In this document: positions 38,401 through 48,970 of the stretch, one piece after another | Numbering within the stretch: position 1 is the first letter of the stretch | How the letters are laid out: each line of letters starts with the position of its first letter | NCBI RefSeq assembly: GCF_020379485.1 | Contig: NW_026014799.1 | Coordinates: 56,001 to 120,000, forward strand | Reading direction: 5' to 3' | From: Brassica napus | Lineage: Eukaryota > Streptophyta > Magnoliopsida > Brassicales > Brassicaceae | Length of the DNA stretch: 64,000 nt | Notes under the pieces: generated by a model | Database searches by the model: none | What the model was told of the DNA's origin: nothing | What the model saw: only the letters and a program-made list of their open reading frames with translations | Program-made: the position numbers and the translations under genes

Positions 38401-38512
38401 ACAGCAACCAACGTCCTGTGTGTGCTGGCGGACACCCAGGGATGTCCTGTGTGTACTGAACATACAGCCCACGTGGGCCAAAATCACCCAAACAGTCCAC
38501 GGGAAGGGCCAG
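35496..38512. repeat. Satellite block S3
   Basis: 3.0 kb of the same repeat family, starting with the second GAGTC of Tekay-2, so it continues S2 in register. 31-bp minor units dominate 35990-36200; CCCACGTGGG-marked major units follow. It ends at GGGAAGGGCCAG, where Tekay-4 begins. No gene. Confidence 0.95.
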
Positions 38513-38526
38513 TACCTTCAGCACCG

Positions 38527-39436
38527 TCGAATGAACCGACGAACCTGGACTGTCGCGTCCTTAAGTTCCCTTCCAACAAACCGTCGGAGCCGGTTGAACT
38601 CCTCTTCGTACTCACGTACGGCCCTGCGGCCATGGGTAAGGTCTAGGAACCTACCTTCCAGACTGTCCCAAGCCTCTGCAGGAAAGTATTTGCGGTTGAA
38701 TTCATCTTCAAAATCCGCAAAAACTCTGGAGACTTCCATTGGTGCGCTTGTTCACAGCCAGCCACCAATTATGCGCGTCCCCTTCCAGGAAGTGAACCGC
38801 AATGTCTCTCTTGTAATCCTCAGGACAACGAGTTGAGCTGAAGTTTCGGACTAGCCTACTCCTCCACTCGTCTGCCTCAATAGGATCGGCGCTTCCTGAG
38901 AAATGCTTCGTCCCTAGACGGGAGATGTGCTGAAGCAAGCTCAGATAGTCCACCTTTTTCCCGGTCCTTTCTGGTGGATCAATCTCGATCACCTCGACCG
39001 TTTCCACAACTGGACCATTGGTGTTGGGGGCGGTCATAGCCACAGGCGTAGCTTGGCCAACCGAGGAGTTCACTAATGGCGTGAACAGTTGGGACATAGC
39101 CGCCACCTGAGTCCCCATTACCTTCATGGCCTCTAACAAGTCCTCTTTGGACAGTGTTGCGGTTACATTGGCCGTACCATCGGCCATTTTCTCACGCTGG
39201 CCACCATCACGGTTAGCGTTCGAGGATTCCACTTCCTCATCACTCTCCTGATGTTCCTGTCCATCCCGTTGCGTCCCCGTAAGGTTAGCCTGATCAGTTG
39301 GCAACACATCTTCAGCGTTAGCCGCGGCTGGATTGGTTTGCAAACCGGAGAGATTAGTTCCATCCACGGCCACTTGGCTAGACTGACCAGCCATTCTCTT
39401 ACTTCTTCGGGACTTTCCCGATTTGGTTTTTCCAGC
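38527..39436 (-). pseudogene. gag: Tekay-4 gag fragment
   Basis: Reads leftward from GCT at 39436 (A-G-K-T-K-S-G-K...) through the charged linker and the Gag domain (KHFSGSADPIEADEW, HNWWLAVNKRTNGS). An extra T near 38735 shifts the frame just before FADFE. It resumes as FEDEFNRKYFPAEAW and is lost after VQVRRFIR at the truncation. The zinc knuckles are missing. Not functional. Confidence 0.85.
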
Positions 39437-39520
39437 CTAAAGATTCAGACAATGTTAGTACAAAACATACTAACCATAAACAGAACAAAACAATCCTTAG
39501 ACTAAGCAATCAAACCTCAC
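39437..39520 (-). other. Putative leader intron (Tekay-4, 84 bp)
   Basis: On the minus strand, ACG|GTGAGG to AATCTTTAG|GCTGG, in phase 0 with gag. The codon before the donor is ACG, not ATG, as in Tekay-3. Confidence 0.5.
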
Positions 39521-39593
39521 CGTGAGACCTAATCAGCTGGCTGCGTGTCTATGTGTGTGGACTACATAACCCAACTATCCTAGAATCAAGCAT

Positions 39594-39605
39594 GCTCTGA
39601 TACCA
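39594..39605 (-). other. Tekay-4 primer binding site
   Basis: TGGTATCAGAGC on the minus strand beside the LTR end at 39609. Confidence 0.9.
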
Positions 39606-39608
39606 ACT

Positions 39609-41617
39609 TGTAAGACCTGTTCCTGGTCTCTCGACCCAACTGGATATGAATGCTTACTTATTAATTTCTTTGCTTGTCTGATTCATTCTAAGTCTTTTCT
39701 TTACTAAGTCATATTCGAATATGAGGTTCATAAACAAAGGGATAGATTGCACAGCGGAATAATAATGTATAAACTTTGTATTACTTAGAAACATGAGATT
39801 CAATACACAACTTCTTAACAGTCTCATAGACAATCACTAGTTCATCCCTAGCATCATCTAACCACACGTTACACAGCCTCTCACTGACTGAGCCTTCACG
39901 GCTCCTTGGCTTGACCAGAACCATCCTTAGTTCCTGAAACCACAACCAGATAAGCATTAATCATAACCAAGAATAGAATGGATTGATTCTACAATGCTTG
40001 GCTTGGTTCCTAGAACTTAGATAAACCTCAGTCAACATAATCATAAAACGTATGAACCTACCTACCGTATCCTAAGTCATTCAACCAACCACCCCTTGAC
40101 TTAGAATCAGATAGATAGTCTAGAATAGACAAACAGAACACACGAACAGATCCGGATCGTCCTCAAAGACCAATCCGTCTAACCGGATAGAATCTAGGTG
40201 TGACCGGCCAATGGAGTCCGGCTCAATGGCCCAACGGACTCCCTTACCTGATCCAGCCTTAGGCCTGGATCCAATCGGCCGAGTAAGCCTCAAGCCTAAT
40301 TCGGAAGGCTTAGCAACCGGTCAGACCTTGCGACTCTACCTTGGCTTAGACAAACCGTGACCTTGTCTTAACTAGACAAGCCATAAGCTGATCCATAAGG
40401 ATCGGTCCTAACGTGTCCCAAAAGACACCGTTTGGAACATGTACCCTTTGGCCATTCGTGCCTCTTGGACACTCATGACTCTTGACAACTCATGCCCTTT
40501 GGGTCATTCCCAACCGTTTGTCCTAACCGCCCAGTCTTGGTGTGATCAGATCATCCCACTAACTGACCCGTGTCTAGGCTAGCGGTTTGATTATGTCCGG
40601 CCAAAGTCTAGGGACGTGTCCCTTGGACTCAACCAACACAACCTTTCGTGTTTAACCAGAGAGAAGAGAAGAGAAACGAATTGAAACAGATAAGGAGAGC
40701 CGGATGGGACTTAGGAACCGAGCAGAGCCGCGGTGCGGTCGCATGGACTGTCCGTTCGGTCAGATGGAGCCACGGCCCATCACATACCTTGTGAACCACG
40801 TCTGGGTTCTCCATGCTCTTCTCCTTGTCTGGATCTCCCATTATTGACCGGAGTTAGTTCTCAAACGACCAGAGTCGCCGGAACACAACACCACCACAAT
40901 CGGCCTTTCTCTTGGCCGGGACTCTCTCTTTCTCTTTTTCTTTCTCTCTACGTTTTTCTCTGAGTATTTTACTCTGGAATTGGATAATGAAATCGACCAG
41001 AGAGCCCCCATATTTATAGAAAACGAGGGGGTAAGTCTTGCCCCACGAACCGGCATGACTTGCTAGCGAATGGGCACCATCGGCCAAGGGTAGTCCCCTT
41101 TCGGCCACTTGCATCCCTTCGCCCTTTCTGATTGGGTTTAGGGTCGGTCACAAGCCCAACCCACGCCCCAAGCCTCCTGGACTTAGCCCACGGCCTTGTC
41201 CAAAGACCCAACAGCCCATGGCCTCATGACCGGACCTCACAGCCCGCCACTGACCCGGACCCGGACCATCGGCCTAAAGCCCGGACAGTCCGTCTAGCTG
41301 AGATGAGCTGACTCTCAGCTGCCTCAGCTGAGTGAGCTAGTAGTCCAGCTAGTGGAGCTGACTTAGTAGGGACTGAGCTGGAGTGAACTGAACCTAGCTT
41401 CATTGAGCTGGCCGAGCTACTCGTTCACTTCGTCCACTTACCGTCTTACTCGTCCTAGCTGTCTCTTAGCTTGTATAAGGTTAAGTCTAAGTTTCCTTAT
41501 GTCCTTAACCTTCTTTCTCGACCATGGAACGCTTGCCTTGATGTCCTAAGACTGGCTTGCACGTTTCCTCGAACCATGGCCGTCCCAACAATCCTATTCA
41601 GGATTGGGGGCGTGACA
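39609..41617 (-). repeat. Tekay-4 5' LTR with small split ORF
   Basis: 2009 bp, TGTCACG...CTTACA when read on the minus strand, close to the Tekay-3 LTR. The small ORF starts at 40841 (MGDPDKEKS...). Its donor falls at AAG|GTATGT (intron start 40787) and its acceptor ends at 39934 (854-bp interval). The second exon keeps the full 50-codon frame of Tekay-3; one difference (TCA for TCG) is silent. Confidence 0.88.
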
Positions 41618-41852
41618 GCTGAGTCCAAGGACCAACGTGCTGATATGTGTACTGATGGACAGCCACGGACGTCCTGTGTGTGCTGACGAACAGAGACGGA
41701 CACACACGGCACACACGGACAGCCACAGACAGCCACGGACATCCTGTGTGTGCTGGCGAACACCCACGGACGTCCTGTGTGTACTGAACAGACAGCCCAC
41801 GTGGGCCAAAATCACCCAAACAGTCCACGGGAAGAGCCAGCGTGCTGAGTCC
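41618..41852. repeat. Satellite block S4 (one major unit)
   Basis: 235 bp between Tekay-4 and Tekay-3, about one major repeat unit with one CCCACGTGGG palindrome. It starts at GCTGAGTCC and ends at the same motif, so both neighbours entered at equivalent points of successive units. Confidence 0.93.
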
Positions 41853-42452
41853 TGTCACGCCCCCAATCCTGAATAGGATTGTTGGGACGGCCATGGTTCG
41901 AGAAAACGTACAAGCCAGTCTTAAGACATCAAGGCAAGCGTTCCATGGTCGAGAAAGAAGGTTAAGGATATAAGGAAACTTAGACTTAACCTTATACAAG
42001 CTAAGAGACAGCTAGGACGAGTAAGACGGTAGCTAGGACGAAGTGGACGAGTAGCTCGGCCAGCTCAAGGAAACTAGGTTCAGTTCACTCCAGCTCAGTC
42101 CCTACTAAGTCAGCTCCACTAGCTGGACTACTAGCTCACTCTGCTGAGGCAGCTGAGAGTCAGCTCATCTCAGCTAGATGGACTGTCCGGGCCTTAGGCC
42201 GATGGTCCGGGTCCGGGTCAGTGGTGGGCTGTGAGGTCCGGCCATGAGGCCATGGGCTGTTGGGTCCTTGGGCAAGGCCGTGGGCTGTGTCCAGGAGGCC
42301 TGGGGCGTGGGTTGGGCTTATGGCCGACCCCAAACCCAATCAGAAAGGGCGAAGGGATGCAAGTGGCCGAAAGGGGGCAACTCTTGGCCGATGGTGCCCA
42401 TTCGCTAGCAAGTCGTGCCTGTTCGTGGGGCAAGACTTACCCCCTCGTTTTC

Positions 42453-42460
42453 TATAAATA
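42453..42460 (+). promoter_or_regulatory. TATA box of the Tekay-3 LTR
   Basis: TATAAATA followed by a G-rich stretch, about 170 bp upstream of the small ORF. The same motif at the same relative place occurs in Tekay-2, Tekay-4 and the second Tekay-3 LTR (near 49547). Confidence 0.75.
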
Positions 42461-42630
42461 TGGGGGCTCTCTGGTCGATTTCATTATCCAATTCCAGAGT
42501 AAAAATACTCAGAGAAAAACGTAGAGAGAAAGAAAGAGAGAAAGAGAGAGTTCCGGCCAAGAGAAAGGCCGATTGTGGTGGTGTTGTGTTCCGGCGACTC
42601 TGATCGTTTGAGAACTAACTCCGGTCAAGA

Positions 42631-43775
42631 ATGGGAGATCAAGACAAGGAGAAGAGCATGGAGAACCCAGACGTGGTTCACAAGGTATGTGATGGGCCGT
42701 GGCTCCATCAGACCGAACGGACGGTCCATGCGACCGCACCGCGGCTCTGCTCGGTTCCTAAGTCCCATCCGGCTCTCCTTATCTATTTCAATTCGTTTCT
42801 CTTCTCTTCTCTCTGGTTAAACACGAAAGGTTGTGTTGGTTGAGTCCAAGGGACACGTCCCTAGGCTTTGGCCGAACATAACCAGACCGCTAGCCTAGAC
42901 ACGGGTCGGTTAGACGGATGATCCGATCGCACCAAGACTGGGCGGTTAGGACGAACGGTTGGGAATGACCCAAAGGGCACGAGTTGTCAAGAAGTCATGA
43001 GTGTTCAAAGGTTGTGAGTTGCCAAAGGGTGTCATGGACCAAAAGGTACGAGTTACCAAAGGTTGCGAACATCAAAAGGTACGAGGACCAAGAGGCACGA
43101 TTGGCCAAAGGGTGCATGTTCCAAACGGTGTCTTTCGGGACAGGTTAGGACCGATCCTTATGGATCAGCCTATGGCTTGTCTAGTTAAGACAAGGTCACG
43201 GTTTGTCTAAGCCAAGGTAAAGTCGCAAGGTCTGACCGGTTGCTAAGCCTTCCGGATTAGGCTTGAGGCTTACTAGGCCGATTGGATCCAGGCCTAAGGC
43301 CGGATCAGGTAAGGGAGTCCGTTGGGCCATTGAGCCGGACTCCATTGGCCGGTCGCACCTAGATTCTATCCGGATAGACGGATTGGTCTTTGGGGACGAT
43401 CCGGATCTGTTCGTGTGTTCTGTTTATCTATTCTGGACTATCTATCTGATTCTAAGTCAAGGGGTGGTTGGTTGAATGACTTAGGATACGGTAGGTAGGT
43501 TCATACGTTTTATGATTATGTTGACTGAGGTTTATCTAAGTTCTAGGAACCAAGCCAAGCATTGTAGAATCAATCCGTTCTATTCTCGGTTATGATTAAT
43601 GCTTATCTGGTTGTGGTTTCAGGAACTAAGGATGGTTCTGGTCAAGCCAAGGAGCCGTGAAGGCTCGGTCAGTGAGAGGCTGTGTAACGTGTGGTTAGAT
43701 GATGCTAGGGATGAACTAGTGATTGTCTATGAGACTGTTAAGAAGTTGTGTATTGAATCTCATGTTTCTAAGTAA
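42631..43775 (+). CDS. Small LTR ORF split by a putative intron (Tekay-3)
   Basis: Exon 1 is 42631-42684, 18 codons (MGDQDKEKS...VVHK), ending at donor AAG|GTATGT. The putative intron is 42685-43622 (938 bp), ending TGTGGTTTCAG. Exon 2 is 43623-43775, 50 codons with a basic start (VKPRSRE) and an acidic middle (WLDDARDE), stop TAA. The second copy, at 49725-49778 and 50717-50869, differs by a silent ATT/ATC change. The 68-codon frame stays open although gag and pol of the same element are broken. No homologue is recognised and splicing is unproven. Confidence 0.52.
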
Positions 43776-43952
43776 TACAAAGTTTATACATTGTTATTCC
43801 GCTGTGCAATCTGTTCCTTTGTTTATGAACCTCATATTCGAATATGACTTAGTAACTAATAGACTTAAAAATGGATCAAACAAGCAGAGAAATTAATAAG
43901 TAAGCCTGCGGACTCCATCAGGTCGAGAGGCCAGGGTTCGGGTCTTACAAGT

Positions 43953-43964
43953 TGGTATCAGAGC
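43953..43964 (+). other. Tekay-3 primer binding site
   Basis: TGGTATCAGAGC followed by CAGG, initiator tRNA-Met type. Confidence 0.92.
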
Positions 43965-44037
43965 CAGGTTGATTCTAGGATAGTTGGGTTAGGCAGTCCA
44001 CACACACACACACGCAGCCAGCTGATTAGGTCTCACG

Positions 44038-44120
44038 GTGAGGTTTGATTGCTTAGTCTAGGGATTGTTTTGTTCTGTTTATGTTAGTGTGTTTCGTACT
44101 AACATTGTCTGAATCCTTAG
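44038..44120 (+). other. Putative leader intron (Tekay-3, 83 bp)
   Basis: ACG|GTGAGG to GAATCCTTAG|GCTGG. Phase 0 with the gag frame at 44121. The upstream codon is ACG where Tekay-1 and Tekay-2 have ATG. Confidence 0.52.
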
Positions 44121-45566
44121 GCTGGAAAAAGCAAATCGGGAAAGTCCCGAAAGAGTAAGAAAACAGCCGGTCAGTCTAGTCAAGTGGCCATGGACGGGAC
44201 CAATCTATCCGGATTGCAAACCGATCCGGCCGCAGCTGACACTAGAGACGTGTTGCCAACTGATCAGGCTAATCTTACGGGGACGCAACAGGATGGTCAG
44301 GAACATCGGGAGAGTGATGAGGAAGTGGAATCCTCGAACGCTAACCGTGATGGTGACCAGCATGAGAGAGTGGCGATGGAACGGCTAATGTGCCCGCAAC
44401 ACTGTCCAAAGAGGACTTGTTAGAGGCCATGAAGGTAATGGGGACTCAGGTTGCGGCTATGGCGCAACTGTTCACGCCACTAGTGAACTCCTCGGTTGGC
44501 CAGGCTACGCCTGTGGCTACGACCACCCCCAACACCAATGGTCCAGTTGTGGAAACGGTTGAGGTGATCGAGATCGATCCACCGGAAAAGTCTGAAAAGA
44601 AGGTGGACTATCTGAGTCTGCTTCAACATTTATCCAGGTTGGGTACGAAGCATTTCTCCGGTAGCACCGACCCTATTGTGGCAGACGAGTGGAGGAGTAG
44701 GCTGGTCCGAAACTTTCAATCAACTCGCTGTCCAGTGGATTACAGACGCGACATTGCGGTTCACTTCCTGGAAGGGGACGCGCATAACTGGTGGCTTGCA
44801 GTGGACAAGCGCACCAATGGGAGTCTGGAAAGTTTTGCGGACTTTGAAGTTGAATTCAACCGCAAATACTTCCCTGCTGAGGCTTGGGATCGTCTGGAAG
44901 CTCAGTTTCTAGATTTGGCCCAAGGCCGCAGGACCGTACGAGAGTACGAAGAAGAGTTCAACCGGCTCAGACGGTTTGTTGGAAGAGAGCTGGAGGACGA
45001 GGCAGTCCAGGTCCGTAGGTTCATCCGAGGCCTAAGGCCCGAACTGAAGACCCATTGCTCGATCCGCACTTTCAACACCGTCGGAGAACTGGTGGAACGG
45101 GTGGCTTTGCTAGAGTCTAACTTGGCTGAAGAAGCTAAGCTTAAGGCTAAGTCACAGTCTGGCCCGTCGGGCAAAACAAATGATTAAAAGAGAAAGTGGG
45201 ACCAGGTGGACGGAGGTAAGACCTCTGGTGGCCGACCTACATGTCCCAAGTGTGGAAAGAATCATCCCGGTGAGTGCTGGAAGGCCATGGGGGCTTGTGT
45301 GCGATGTGGCAGCATGGATCACACGATCCAAAACTGCACTCGACCAAACCGATTCTCAGACCAGTCCAGTGGCAGCGGCTCCGTGACTTGCTTCCTATGT
45401 GGCAAGACTGGACACTACAAGTCGGACTGTCCTAAGCTACAAGGAGGACAAGGGAAGGGCCGTGGAGACACAGGCAAGTCGACCCAGAGTAGGCCGACCA
45501 CAACACCAAGGGTGTATGAGCTGTCCCGGGACGACGGCGCTTCTGGATCGTTTGATTCGATCTCTG
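44121..45566 (+). pseudogene. gag: Tekay-3 gag (frameshift and nonsense)
   Basis: Starts A-G-K-S-K-S-G-K after the proposed leader intron. A one-base deletion near 44373 (GGCGATGG where Tekay-4 has GGCCGATGG) shifts the frame; it resumes at TLSKEDLLEAMKVMG. An in-frame TAA at 45185-45187 cuts off the nucleocapsid. Beyond it the frame is open and encodes the zinc knuckles CPKCGKNHPGEC, CVRCGSMDHTIQNC and CFLCGKTGHYKSDC (about 45240-45430). The last codon is split at the donor of the gag-pol interval. Confidence 0.88.
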
Positions 45567-45659
45567 GTAATTCCTAAATTTTTCTTTTTACATTCAAGTA
45601 GAAAATGCTTGGTATGGAACCTAGAATGTCTAGGGGATTCTGATGAGGGTCTCTGTTAG
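45567..45659 (+). other. Putative gag-pol intron (Tekay-3, 93 bp)
   Basis: Donor TCTG|GTAATT at 45567, acceptor CTCTGTTAG|GAACC ending at 45659. Splicing gives ..S-I-S-G-T-L-M-I-G-G-V-E... A CTGAT sequence about 16 nt before the acceptor could be the branch site. Retention stops Gag at once (TAA at 45575-45577). Confidence 0.63.
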
Positions 45660-48600
45660 GAACCCTCATGATTGGTGGTGTGGAAACCCACGTACTTTTC
45701 GACACAGGGGCTACACATAGTTTTGTGAGTCCGGGACTGGTCGGAAAGGGTCTGTTCTGTCTGGACGCTGGAGATAATTTTGGGATAGTGAGGGCGGCCG
45801 GAGGGCAAGCCATGAACTCACTAGGTCTCATGTCAAATATCCCAGTGTCAATACAGGGAAAGGTATTCCCTGTGGATTTGGTCTGTGTCCACCTAAAGAA
45901 TCACGAAGTGATCCTAGGTATGGACTGGTTGGGAAAGTATCGGGCCACTCTCGATTGCCATAAAGGTCGTGTGCAATTGGAGACTGGGCTTCGACCGATC
46001 CAGTACCAATGTCTGTGTCCGGCTCAAGAGAAAGTAGTGGTTTCAGCAGTTCGAGCGATTCGGATGTTGGAACAGGGTTGTCAGTCCTTTTTGGCTACAA
46101 TTACAACTACAAAGCCGGGCAGTTCTGTCTGTCTGAAAGACCTTTCAGAGGATTCGTTGGTGTCGAAGTTCCCAAATGTGTTCCAGGTACCTCAGGGTGT
46201 CCCCCCTGATAGGTCGGATCCATTTACGATTGAACTAGAGCCAGGGACAGCTCCGCTGTCCAAGAGTCCGTACCGGATGGCTCCGGCCGAGATGGCCGAG
46301 CTAAAGAAGCAATTGGAAGAATTGCTTGACAAGGGGTTCATACGGCCAAGTAGCTCCCCTTGGGGTGCACCAGTCCTCTTTGTGAAAAGAAGGATGGTAG
46401 CATGCGTCTGTGCATCGACTATCGAGGGTTGAACAGGGTCACTGTGAAGAACAAGTACCCGTTGCCCAGGATAGACGAGCTGTTGGATCAACTCAAAGGA
46501 GCCAAGTGGTTTTCCAAGATTGATTTGGCTTCAGGGTATCATCAGATCCCTATAGAGCCAAATGATATTAGGAAGACGGCATTTAGGACCAGGTACGGTC
46601 ATTACGAGATCGTAGTGATGCCGTTCGGTCTGACCAATGCACCTGCCGCTTTCATGAAAATGATGAACAGCGTGTTCCGAGATTTCTTGGATGAATTCGT
46701 GATCATCTTCATTGATGATAACCTAATTTATTCCAAGGATGAGGAATCTCATAGGAAACACTTGAGAGCCGTGCTGGAACGATTACGAGAACACAAACTC
46801 TATGCTAAACTCAGTAAATGTAGCTTTTGGCAGAAGAGTATTGGGTTCCTCGGCCATATTGTTTCCGATCAGGGCATCTCGGTGGATCCAGAGAAGATCA
46901 GGGCAATCAAGGATTGGCCCCGACCACGCAGTGCTACGGAAGTCAGAAGCTTCTTAGGGCTGGCAGGTTATTATAGAAAGTTTGTGAAAGTATTCGCAAG
47001 CTTGGCTCAGCCTATGACGCGGTTGACTGGGAAGGACGTTAAGTTCACATGGGCTGAAGAGTTTGAGGAATGTTTCTCCGCACTTAAGAACATGCTGACT
47101 AGTGCACCCGTCCTAGTGCTTCCGGAGGCCGATCTACCATATGTGGTCTATACGGACGCGTCCATCACTGGGCTAGGTTGCGTATTGACCCAGCATGGGA
47201 AGGTCATTGCCTATGCGTCCAGGCAGTTGAGGAAACATGAGGGAAACTACCCCACCCATGATCTCGAAATGGCTGCGGTAGTATTCGCCTTAAAGATTAT
47301 GGCGCCAAAGTTCAGATACTTACGGACCATAAGAGTCTTAAGTATATATTCACCCAGCCTGAGTTAAACTTAAGGCAGAGGAGGTGGATGGAATTCGTAG
47401 CTGACTACGATTTGGACATCACCTATTATCCGGGAAAGGCTAATTTGGTAGCAGACGCTTTGAGCCGGAAGAGGGCTGATGTATCGGCCGAACGGGAGGC
47501 GGACGACCTGGACGGTATGGTCCATGCTCTGCGGCTGAATGTGCTGACTACGGCAACCGAAGCTTTGGGGTTGGAGGCGGTTAACCAAGCCGACCTGCTT
47601 ACTCGAATCCGGTTGGCTCAAGGTCAGAACGAGAACCTGAATAAGGTTGCTCAGAATGATAGGACGGAGTACCAGATTGCAAAGGATGGTACCATCCTAG
47701 TAAACGGTCGGATCAGTGTTCCTAATGATAGGAGTCTAAAGGAAGAGATTATGAGGGAGGCTCATAAGTCCAGATTCTCGGTTCATCCTGGTGCGACCAA
47801 GATGTACCAGAACCTTAAGAAATTCTATCATTGGATCCGTATGAAGGCAGATGTAGCGGAATGGGTGGCCAAGTGTTCCACTTGCCAACTCATCAAAGCA
47901 GAACATCAGGTGCCTAGTGGGTTATTACAAAGCTTGCCTATTCCGGAATGGAAATGGGATCACATCACAATGGACTTTGTGACCGGGTTCCCTACCACAA
48001 GGAATAAGAAAGATGCGGTTTGGGTTGTGGTTGATCGACTAACCAAATCAGCACACTTCCTGGCTATCAAGAAGTCGGATGGGGTAGATCAGATTGTACG
48101 TAAGTACATTGATGAGATCGTCCGACTACATGGTGTGCCGGCAAGCATAGTCTCAGATAGGGATTCAAGGTTCACATCTTACTTCTGGAAGGCTTTCCAA
48201 ATGGCCTTAGGAACAAGAGTGAACATGAGTACAGCCTACCACCCACAGACGGATGGACAGTCTGAACGTACGATCCAGACATTGGAAGATATGTTGCGAG
48301 CATGTGTTCTAGACTGGGGTGATTCCTGGGAGAAACATCTACCTCTGGTAGAATTTGCTTACAACAATAGTTTCCATAGTAGTATTGGCATGTCGCCATA
48401 CGAAGCTCTGTATGGGCGTCCATGCAGGACACCCTTATGCTGGACCCAAGTTGGGGAACGCAGCATGATTGGTCCGGAGATTGTCGAAGAGACAACCGAA
48501 AAGATCAAGTTCTTGAGGGACAAGATGAGACAGGCACAAGATCGCCAAAAGAACTATGCAGATCGAAGAAGGAAAGATCTCGAGTTTCAAGTAGGTGACT

Positions 48601-48970
48601 TGGTGTATCTCAAAATGATTACCTTCATAATGTGTTCCACGTCTCCCAACTTCGGAAATGTTTAACGGACCAAGACATCGCTCTTCCTGCCATTCCAGAC
48701 GATCTTGGTAAGAACCTAACCTTGGAAACGAGGCCAGTTCGAATCATAGATAGGATGGAAAAAGCAACAAGGAAGAAGACGGTCCAGATGGTCAAGGTCG
48801 TCTGGGACTGTAATGGTCAGGATATAATCACTTGGGAGACCGAAGCTAGAATGAAAGCAGAGTACCCAGAGTGGTTGGATCAGTTTGTTTCCGAGGAAGC
48901 ATTCAATTCGGATTCGAGGACGAATCCATCCCAAGGGGGGGAGACTTGTCACGCCCCCAATCCTGAATAG
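45660..48970 (+). pseudogene. pol: Tekay-3 pol (multiple lesions)
   Basis: Protease DTGATHSF (near 45703) and the RT start are intact. A lost A near 46386 (GTGAAAAGAAGG) then shifts the frame. RT continues with [12 protein letters not shown] and FIDDNLIYS, where Asn replaces the usual Ile after the catalytic Asp pair (46714-46719). A 16-bp deletion near 47300 removes part of RNase H (KIWRSYLYG). The integrase finger and DDE core ([27 protein letters not shown]) are readable. A deletion of about 127 bp near 48625, judged against Tekay-1, removes the [10 protein letters not shown] region. The last frame holds FHVSQLRKC and the chromodomain-like end. Not functional. Confidence 0.9.
48933..48946 (+). 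other. Tekay-3 polypurine tract
   Basis: AAGGGGGGGAGACT before the 3' LTR, with seven G where Tekay-1 and -2 have five. Confidence 0.87.

Larger units (their letters stand above)
38513..41617 (-). mobile_element. Tekay-4: 3'-truncated Tekay-like element (5' LTR, leader, part of gag)
   Basis: Minus-strand remnant with a full 5' LTR (39609-41617), primer site, leader and about the first 300 codons of gag. It has no pol, polypurine tract or 3' LTR. About 14 bp (38513-38526) between the gag homology and the satellite match neither side, as expected of a repaired break. It belongs to the same subfamily as Tekay-3. Confidence 0.88.
41853..43949 (+). repeat. Tekay-3 5' LTR
   Basis: 2097 bp, TGTCACG...CTTACA. 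An AGCT-rich first part (about 42000-42175) is followed by TATAAATA at 42453-42460, then the small ORF at 42631. A stretch at 42960-43130 repeats CCAAAGGGT/CAAAAGGT-like units about every 20 bp. Confidence 0.94.

Noticed and set aside
39421..41617. Tekay-4 read as a solo LTR
   Set aside because: It retains the primer site, leader and about 900 bp of gag, so it is a truncated element rather than a product of LTR-LTR recombination.
42960..43140. Short CAAAGGGT/CAAAAGGT units in the Tekay-3 LTR, considered as telomere-like or a separate satellite
   Set aside because: Units are irregular, do not match the plant telomere repeat, and are simply part of the LTR (present in both copies).
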